A stretch of 11,437 bases of DNA, taken from the NCBI GenBank assembly GCA_046728115.1, contig JBKPDW010000070.1, positions 1 to 11,437 of the forward strand, given 5' to 3'. This DNA comes from CAVSWN01 sp046728115. GTDB lineage: Bacteria; Acidobacteriota; Vicinamibacteria; Vicinamibacterales; CAVVIG01. Both the position numbers and the translations under genes were made by a program. The notes below the pieces were generated by a model that was not told the origin of the DNA, ran no database searches, and saw only the letters and a program-made list of their open reading frames with translations. This document shows positions 7,234-11,437 of this stretch, piece by piece; positions within the stretch are counted from its first letter, which is position 1; the number at the start of each line of letters is the position of its first letter.

Positions 7234-7794
7234 TCAGCGGCCGCCGTGCATGTAGCGTCTAAGCAGCTCGTAAAGAACCACACCCGCGGCCGTCGCGACA
7301 TTCAGCGAACCTTTCTGCCCGAGCATCGGGATACGGATGTTCGTGTCGATATGGCCTTCGAGTTTTCCATCCACACCGTTTCGTTCGTGTCCGAACACCA
7401 GGCATAGCGGCCATGTTGGCGTCCACTCGTACAGCTCTACGGCCACAGGAGAGATTTCAACGGCGGCGATCTGATATCCGGCCGCTGCTAACCCCGAAAG
7501 CGCTGTTTGCGTATCGGCGTGGTATTCCCACGGCACCGTGAGTTCTGCTCCCAGCGCCGTTTTCGCGATGGCCCGCCGTTGCCTGCCTCCTTGATCGGGG
7601 CGTGGCGTGATCCCGCAAAGCACCAGCCGTTCGACGGCGCAGGCGTCCGCCGTTCGAAAAAATGAGCCAGTGTTGTACAGGCTACGCACGTTGTCGAGTA
7701 CGACGACGATGGGCACACGCGCGATGGCCACGCCCCATAGTACCCGCGAGCTGAGAGGTTCGCGCGACATCGAACTGTGGAAGCCCAGGGACAC
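7234..7794 (-). CDS. SpoU/TrmH-type RNA 2'-O-methyltransferase
   Basis: A 186-residue SPOUT-class enzyme with all three family motifs. Motif 1 is VVLDNVRSLYNTGSFFRTADA (residues 31-51, with Asn41 and Arg47), motif 2 is LVFGHERNGV (132-141, with Glu137), and motif 3 is IPMLGQKGSLNVATAAGVVLYE (155-176, with Ser163 and Asn165), forming the trefoil knot that binds S-adenosylmethionine. The family adds a 2'-O-methyl group to ribose in tRNA or rRNA; which RNA cannot be told from sequence, and the N-terminal RNA-binding domain of longer homologues is missing, as in the compact TrmL-size group. The GTG start at 7794 lies three bases after the pobA stop, implying co-transcription and coupling. ATG at 7770 would give 178 residues and is an equally plausible start, as neither has a clear ribosome-binding site. 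Confidence 0.88.
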   Translation of the reverse strand: MSLGFHSSMSREPLSSRVLWGVAIARVPIVVVLDNVRSLYNTGSFFRTADACAVERLVLCGITPRPDQGGRQRRAIAKTALGAELTVPWEYHADTQTALSGLAAAGYQIAAVEISPVAVELYEWTPTWPLCLVFGHERNGVDGKLEGHIDTNIRIPMLGQKGSLNVATAAGVVLYELLRRYMHGGR

Positions 7795-7797
7795 GAC

Positions 7798-8985
7798 TCA
7801 CGGCTCGAAAGGCAATCCGACATATTGCTCCGCCAGCGACGCCTGGGCGTGCACGGAGCCGTGCAGATAGTCGAACTGGTTCAGCCGCATCTGTTCGTCG
7901 AACGGCGTCTCGGCGGGAAAGCGGTGCAGCAGCATCGTCAGCCACCAGGACAGGCGCGCCGCGCCCCATACGCGACGCAACGCCATATCGGAATAGCCGT
8001 CGAGATAATGCGTTCTCCCCGCACGGTAGGCCTCCGTGAGCGCCCGGGACAGATAAAACACGTCCGAGACCGCGAGGTTAAGCCCCTTCGCCCCGGTCGG
8101 CGGCACGATGTGAGCGGCATCGCCGGCCAGGAACAACCGGCCGTACCGCATCGGCTCGGCGACGAAGCTGCGCAACGGGGCGATGGATTTTTCGATCGAC
8201 GGGCCGGTGACGATGCTGTCGGCCATGTCCTGGGGACAGCGCGCCTTGAATTCCTGCCAGAAGCGGTCGTCCGGCCAGTCGTCCAGCTTGGCGTCCAGGT
8301 CGCATTGGATGTAGTAGCGGCTCAGCATCGGATTGCGCATCGATGCAAGCGCGAATCCGCGGCTGTGATAGCAGTAGCAAATGTCCGGATAGGGTGGCGT
8401 CTCCGACATGATGCCGAGCCAGCCGAACGGATAGCTCTTCTCGTAGGTCCTCAATACGGAGGCCGGGATCGACAGCCGGCTCACGCCGTGATAGCCGTCG
8501 CAACCGGCCACATAGTCGCAGTCGACGCGCCGCATCGATCCGTTCTTTTCGTAGGTCACATAGGGCCGGTCCGACGTGAGCCCGTGCAGACGGACGTTGC
8601 CGGCTTCGTCGATGATCTGACCGCCGACCGCGTCGCGGGCCGCATAGAGATCTTCGGTGATCGCGGTCTGGCCGTAGGCCATCATTGTCTTGCCGGTGAA
8701 CTTCCTGGTGTCGATGAAGAACCGTGGCCGTCCCTCCCAGGCAATCGCCGAACCGTCATGGGGATGCCCCTCGCGGTCCATGCGCGCGCCCAGTCCGACC
8801 GCACGCAGGAGCTCGACGGTGCCGGCCTCCAGCACGCCGGCGCGAATCCGTTGCAGTACGTGGGCGCGGCTTTGCCGCTCCAGGACGATGCTGTCGATGC
8901 CGTTGCGATGGAGAATGTGTGACAGAAGCAATCCGGCCGGGCCACCGCCGATGATCGCCACTTGCGTGCGCGTCGCCGTTGCCAC
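7798..8985 (-). CDS. pobA: 4-Hydroxybenzoate 3-monooxygenase
   Basis: A 395-residue flavoprotein hydroxylase, essentially the same length as the Pseudomonas enzyme (394). It converts 4-hydroxybenzoate, NAD(P)H and O2 to protocatechuate in the cytoplasm, feeding the beta-ketoadipate pathway. Visible features are the FAD-binding GGGPAG (13-18), the diagnostic QRIRAGVLE (45-53), the CDYVAGCDGYHGVSR block (156-170) and the second FAD motif LFLAGDAAHIVPPTGAKGLNL (284-304). The substrate-site residues known from the Pseudomonas enzyme are all in place: Tyr204, Ser215, Arg217, Arg223 and Tyr225 here match Tyr201, Ser212, Arg214, Arg220 and Tyr222, with the Pro293 and Tyr385 equivalents at about 296 and 388. 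The start is GTG at 8985; an in-frame TGA lies three codons before it, so no longer form exists. No pobR regulator or protocatechuate dioxygenase lies in the window, which is unusual for pobA. Confidence 0.96.
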   Translation of the reverse strand: MATATRTQVAIIGGGPAGLLLSHILHRNGIDSIVLERQSRAHVLQRIRAGVLEAGTVELLRAVGLGARMDREGHPHDGSAIAWEGRPRFFIDTRKFTGKTMMAYGQTAITEDLYAARDAVGGQIIDEAGNVRLHGLTSDRPYVTYEKNGSMRRVDCDYVAGCDGYHGVSRLSIPASVLRTYEKSYPFGWLGIMSETPPYPDICYCYHSRGFALASMRNPMLSRYYIQCDLDAKLDDWPDDRFWQEFKARCPQDMADSIVTGPSIEKSIAPLRSFVAEPMRYGRLFLAGDAAHIVPPTGAKGLNLAVSDVFYLSRALTEAYRAGRTHYLDGYSDMALRRVWGAARLSWWLTMLLHRFPAETPFDEQMRLNQFDYLHGSVHAQASLAEQYVGLPFEP

Positions 8986-9138
8986 GGTCGTTCAGGCTAA
9001 GTAAGGCGCATTACCAGCTTTTGACCCTTGGACGCTGGGTCCACGGCCTTTTCCGCCGGGTTGTCCAGACAGCGCTCGATGAGATCGCCGCCCAAACGCT
9101 GAGACGACGTCCAGCCAAGCGCCATCACTGCGGGTCAT
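8986..9138 (-). other. Spacer between the phosphoesterase and pobA, with a doubtful 42-codon ORF
   Basis: This 153-bp gap should contain the pobA promoter, but no convincing -35/-10 pair or regulator palindrome is seen. A short minus-strand frame from ATG 9125 to TAG 8997-8999 would encode 42 residues starting MALGWTSSQRLGGDLIERCL. It begins 13 bp after the phosphoesterase stop and ends shortly before pobA. It has no recognisable motif or ribosome-binding site, so it may be a chance frame or the remnant of a small gene. Confidence 0.25.
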
Positions 9139-9915
9139 TCAGAACGAGATCCGCGTGAACGCGTCGAGCATGGCGGCTTCCGAGGGCGAGCTCAGGATGT
9201 TTCTCTCGGCGATTTCCTCTGCGCCGGGAAACGCCGTGGCGCGAACGCGCGCCGCGGCCATCGCCAGATCGTACGAGGTGTGACAAAGCTGCACATCAGG
9301 CCCCAGGAGCAGCCAGTCAGCCCCTGTTCGCCCGAAGGGCATGCCGACGCTGCCGGCGTTGACGACGCGGGTTTTTCCGATCATGCGATCGAACTGCATG
9401 TGCGTGTGACCGCAGACGACGAGATCAACACCGAGTCCGTCGAAGAGCGGCCGCAGCACGTCTTCGGGCGTCAGGCGCGTGAACCCGTCGGTTTCGCTCG
9501 TCGGTGTGCCGTGGCAAAAGAGCACGTCGCCGATCGGGTCAATCTGCACGCGAACCGTCTTGGGCCAGCTTCGCAGCTGGCTGATATCATCAGGCTGCAG
9601 CTGGTGCGCGGTCCAGCGTATCCATTCCCGGTACGGTTCCGGCAAGACGAACCCTGACGTCGTGCCCCAGTACGTCACTTCGCCTGGATGGGCCGCGTCG
9701 ATTTGGGCCAGCACGGCGAGCTCGCCGTTGCCGTGAATGCTCTGCATCGGCACGTCGAGCGCTTGCAAACGCGCGAGTGTTTCTCGCGGCATCGGGCCAG
9801 GCAGTACGTCGCCGCCAAGTACGACCCGGTCGACGCAAGCCTCACGAACCGCCTCGAGGACCGCCTCGAGGGCGGGCAGATTTGCGTGAATGTCGCAGAG
9901 TACCGCTACAGGCAT
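9139..9915 (-). CDS. YfcE/MJ0936-type metallophosphoesterase
   Basis: A 258-residue calcineurin-like phosphoesterase with the full set of metal ligands in order: D8-x-H10 (CDIHAN), GGD36 (VVLGGDVLPGP), GN63 with Glu65 in place of the usual His (HGNGE), H135 (FCHGTP) and GH170TH172 (VCGHTHMQ), followed by the family's NAGSVGMPFG. The enzyme should bind two divalent metals and hydrolyse phosphodiester or phosphomonoester bonds in the cytoplasm; the substrate is unknown. The Glu in GNGE is common in this bacterial branch, where the usual form is GNH[D/E], and may alter activity. The start is ATG at 9915, with an adjacent in-frame GTG at 9918 as an alternative; no strong ribosome-binding site is present. 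The gene stands alone, 142 bp downstream of the Gly-x-Trp repeat gene on the same strand. Confidence 0.88.
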   Translation of the reverse strand: MPVAVLCDIHANLPALEAVLEAVREACVDRVVLGGDVLPGPMPRETLARLQALDVPMQSIHGNGELAVLAQIDAAHPGEVTYWGTTSGFVLPEPYREWIRWTAHQLQPDDISQLRSWPKTVRVQIDPIGDVLFCHGTPTSETDGFTRLTPEDVLRPLFDGLGVDLVVCGHTHMQFDRMIGKTRVVNAGSVGMPFGRTGADWLLLGPDVQLCHTSYDLAMAAARVRATAFPGAEEIAERNILSSPSEAAMLDAFTRISF

Positions 9916-10057
9916 CACATCTGACGATAGTAACTGTCTAAGAAGTCAAGAGAGCACGGATTGACGAATCTGCCGCCCGGCCGCGTTGACAGGGACATCT
10001 GGATGAAAAAGCCGGCGTGGTCGATGCTCTCGCCAAAGTTTTGCAGACATCCGCCCG

Positions 10058-10558
10058 CTATCGCAGAGCGCTCAACGACCAGGTTCCGCTCATCCCACCG
10101 CTCTGCCAGGCGCCGCTGACCTCGTGCTGCATCGTTTGTTGCAGCAGTTCACCAAGCGTTCGGGCATCCGATGTTTTGATCTCGGTGCGCCACGTTCCGG
10201 AGAATTCGCGTCCGGGAATTCCTCGAGCGGCGACCGTTCGCGCGCGCCATGTTCCGCTCCAGAGCCGCGCTGTTTTCGTCGCCGACCATGTTCCCGAGAC
10301 GACGATCTGGTTCGAGCCGTTGACAAGCGACCAGGATCCGCTCGCCGAGTTCGGAGAACCCTCAACCGGCCGCGCAGACCATGTTCCATGAAAGACTTGA
10401 TTCGGACCCGCGGTCGCAGTCCAGCTTCCGCGGAGCGGCTGCGCTGGCGGTTGCCCGTCGGCGGCGATCGTGGTCGGCGTCAGAACGGCGACGTGGACCA
10501 GGAGCCGCGCGATCAGCCGACCGCGATGCTCAGATCGTCGCGCGGAACGAAAATGCAT
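10058..10558 (-). CDS. Exported protein made of eight Gly-x-Trp repeats
   Basis: From ATG 10558 this is a 166-residue protein with a basic N-terminus and a hydrophobic segment (LIARLLVHVAVLTPTTIA), then an Ala-Ala-Asp cleavage-like site, so it is probably secreted or periplasmic. The rest is built from eight G[STA]W units 12 to 28 residues apart, such as LRGSWTA, FHGTWSARP, ASGSWSL, VSGTWSATK, WSGTWRART, FSGTWRTE, VSGAWQSG and MSGTWSL. The pattern suggests a chain of short beta hairpins with the Trp residues stacked. A helical insert (LGELLQQTMQHEV) precedes the last two units. Three units use the identical nine bases GGAACATGG for Gly-Thr-Trp, at 10247-10255, 10286-10294 and 10379-10387, hinting at growth by internal duplication. 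No family name is assigned. An in-frame GTG at 10564 is the alternative start; neither has a good ribosome-binding site. Confidence 0.7.
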   Translation of the reverse strand: MHFRSARRSEHRGRLIARLLVHVAVLTPTTIAADGQPPAQPLRGSWTATAGPNQVFHGTWSARPVEGSPNSASGSWSLVNGSNQIVVSGTWSATKTARLWSGTWRARTVAARGIPGREFSGTWRTEIKTSDARTLGELLQQTMQHEVSGAWQSGGMSGTWSLSALR

Positions 10559-10573
10559 CGCCACACGATATCA

Positions 10574-10808
10574 AATGTGGTGAGCCGACCGGCGCTGACG
10601 CGAGCCTTGATGATTATGCTGACTGGCCACAAAAACGCGCTCGGTGTTCGAGCGCTACAACATGGTGGACGAACGAAGGCGACCTCGTCGATGGCGCGAA
10701 GAAGTTGATCGATCTTCACGGCCTGCCCCGACGAAGCCGCGGAAGTACCCGGGGCACAATTTGGGCACGGTAGCCGGTGAGAACGAATCCGGAGTCGAAC
10801 ATGCCTGA
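10574..10808 (+). pseudogene. C-terminal remnant of a tyrosine recombinase (phage-type integrase), frameshifted
   Basis: Read across three frames, this stretch spells the end of an integrase catalytic domain. Frame A (from 10574) gives ALMIMLTGHK (10604-10633), the helix and 'GHK' motif that holds a catalytic His. The frame then shifts by one base inside an A5 run (10631-10635) and continues TRSVFERYNMVDE (10635-10673), including the catalytic Tyr in 'FERYN'. A second shift leads to GDLVDGAKKLIDLHG (10678-10722), the family's usual helix after the Tyr, and a third frame gives GHNLGTVAGENE (10752-10787), a common tail of acidobacterial integrases. The order and spacing match 'LTGHKTRSVFxRYNxVxExDLxxAAxKL' in intact members. 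The N-terminal two thirds is absent, replaced by the Gly-x-Trp gene on the other strand, and the last codons overlap the start of the permease gene. Confidence 0.68.
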
Positions 10809-11437
10809 CTGGGCAAGAGAAGTCCGCAGTCGATTGTCGTCTCTGCAGCTCTCGCCGCCTCGCGAGAGCGAGATCGTCAAGGAACTCTCGCAGCACCTCG
10901 ACTACCGCTGGCGGGAGTTGATCGCGGGAGGTGCGTCGTCTGAAGAGGCTAGGCGGTTGACGCTGGCGGAATTCAGGGGCGGGGACGTCCTGGCCAAGTT
11001 CATGGCTCCGCTGCGGCAAGCGCATCCACCGTCGTCAGTCACACCCGGAGCGCCCACGGGACGCGTGCCTGCGGGTCTCCTGCAGAGTCTGCGGTACGCC
11101 GCCCGCATCCTCTGGAAGCAGCCCGGGTTCGCGGGCGTGGCGGTTCTCACGCTCGCGCTGGGGATCGGCGCGACGACGGCCATCTTCAGCGTGGTCTACG
11201 GTGTGCTGTTGAAACCGCTTCCGTTCCACGAGCCGGAGCGACTGGTTGCTCTTTACCAACTGGCCCCGGGATTCGGCGGCACCCGAAAACTACCGCAGAG
11301 TCCGGCCTCCTACTTCACCTACCGCGATAACGCCCGGGTCTTCGAGGATGTCGGCTTGTGGAGCCCCGAGGACGTGTCCGTCTTTCGAAGGGGCGAGCCG
11401 GAACGGGTCAAGGCGCTCAGGGTCACCGATGGGACGC
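10801..11437 (+). CDS. MacB-like (ADOP-type) ABC transporter permease, N-terminal part (3' end outside window)
   Basis: A frame open from ATG 10801 to the window edge (212 residues visible of about 800-900 expected). Residues 1-60 are the cytoplasmic prefix found in acidobacterial duplicated orphan permeases: MPDWAREVRSRLSSLQLSPP, then helix ESEIVKELSQHLDYRWREL and SSEEARRLTLAEF. After a Pro-rich linker, the sequence LLQSLRYAARILWKQPGF leads into the first membrane helix at about 111-137 (GVAVLTLALGIGATTAIFSVVYGVLL), then KPLPFHEPERLVAL, the classic start of the MacB periplasmic domain. The likely role is an efflux or mechanotransmission permease with an unlinked ATPase. GGAG seven bases before the ATG supports the start. 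A PadR-like regulator often precedes such genes, but here the recombinase remnant does. The promoter therefore lies within or beyond that remnant. Confidence 0.9.
   Translation, partial: MPDWAREVRSRLSSLQLSPPRESEIVKELSQHLDYRWRELIAGGASSEEARRLTLAEFRGGDVLAKFMAPLRQAHPPSSVTPGAPTGRVPAGLLQSLRYAARILWKQPGFAGVAVLTLALGIGATTAIFSVVYGVLLKPLPFHEPERLVALYQLAPGFGGTRKLPQSPASYFTYRDNARVFEDVGLWSPEDVSVFRRGEPERVKALRVTDGT

Noticed and set aside
7777..8922. A 381-codon plus-strand open frame opposite pobA
   Set aside because: It is exactly antisense to a gene with full 4-hydroxybenzoate hydroxylase motifs. The translation is Arg/His/Val-rich with no domain, a usual shadow of GC-rich coding DNA.
10381..10773. 130-codon plus-strand frame ending in the recombinase-like helix
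   Set aside because: Its first two thirds is antisense to the Gly-x-Trp repeat gene and only the last part matches an integrase. It is recorded as the frameshifted remnant rather than a gene.
10501..11183. Minus-strand frames opposite the permease and recombinase remnant (170 and 93 codons)
   Set aside because: Arg- and Pro-rich shadows with no domain; the plus strand carries clear permease sequence.

Overview
The window looks like a piece of an Acidobacteriota chromosome, probably a soil lineage of the Vicinamibacteria type. This is inferred from gene content. A large Oar-type TonB-dependent receptor sits at the left edge. At the right edge is a MacB-like permease with the cytoplasmic prefix helices typical of the acidobacterial duplicated orphan permeases. 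DNA is GC-rich throughout, with GTG and TTG starts and few strong Shine-Dalgarno sites. No rRNA, tRNA, CRISPR array or complete mobile element is visible.

Layout, left to right. (1) Bases 2-1984 (+): C-terminal 660 residues of a TonB-dependent receptor, converging on (2) a minus-strand pair, a YceI-like secreted protein (3755-3165) followed, with a TTGA stop/start overlap, by an exported protein with one CxxCH haem site and a probable beta-barrel body (3168-2092). (3) About 575 bp without a convincing gene (3756-4330), holding a 15-bp direct repeat and a promoter-like site. (4) Bases 4331-6523 (+): a 730-residue Asp-box/BNR beta-propeller protein whose last 89 residues form a separate domain. 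A free-standing gene for the same domain follows after 11 bp (6535-6828). (5) A minus-strand cluster, in transcription order 4-hydroxybenzoate 3-monooxygenase (pobA, 8985-7798), a SpoU/TrmH-type RNA methyltransferase (7794-7234) and a small zinc-ribbon protein (7168-6866). (6) A minus-strand YfcE-like metallophosphoesterase (9915-9139) and an exported protein built from eight Gly-x-Trp repeats (10558-10058). (7) A frameshifted C-terminal remnant of a tyrosine recombinase (about 10574-10808, +) touching the start of the ADOP-type permease (10801 to the window end, +).

The window is mostly independent small units rather than one pathway. Two sets look functionally linked: the YceI/haem-protein pair, as envelope electron transfer or lipid binding, and the beta-propeller gene with its duplicated C-terminal domain. 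The second is the best candidate for something undescribed. In the first 27 aligned codons of the two domain copies, I count 12 synonymous and only 2 replacement differences, so both copies appear to be old and under protein-level selection. I do not recognise the domain.
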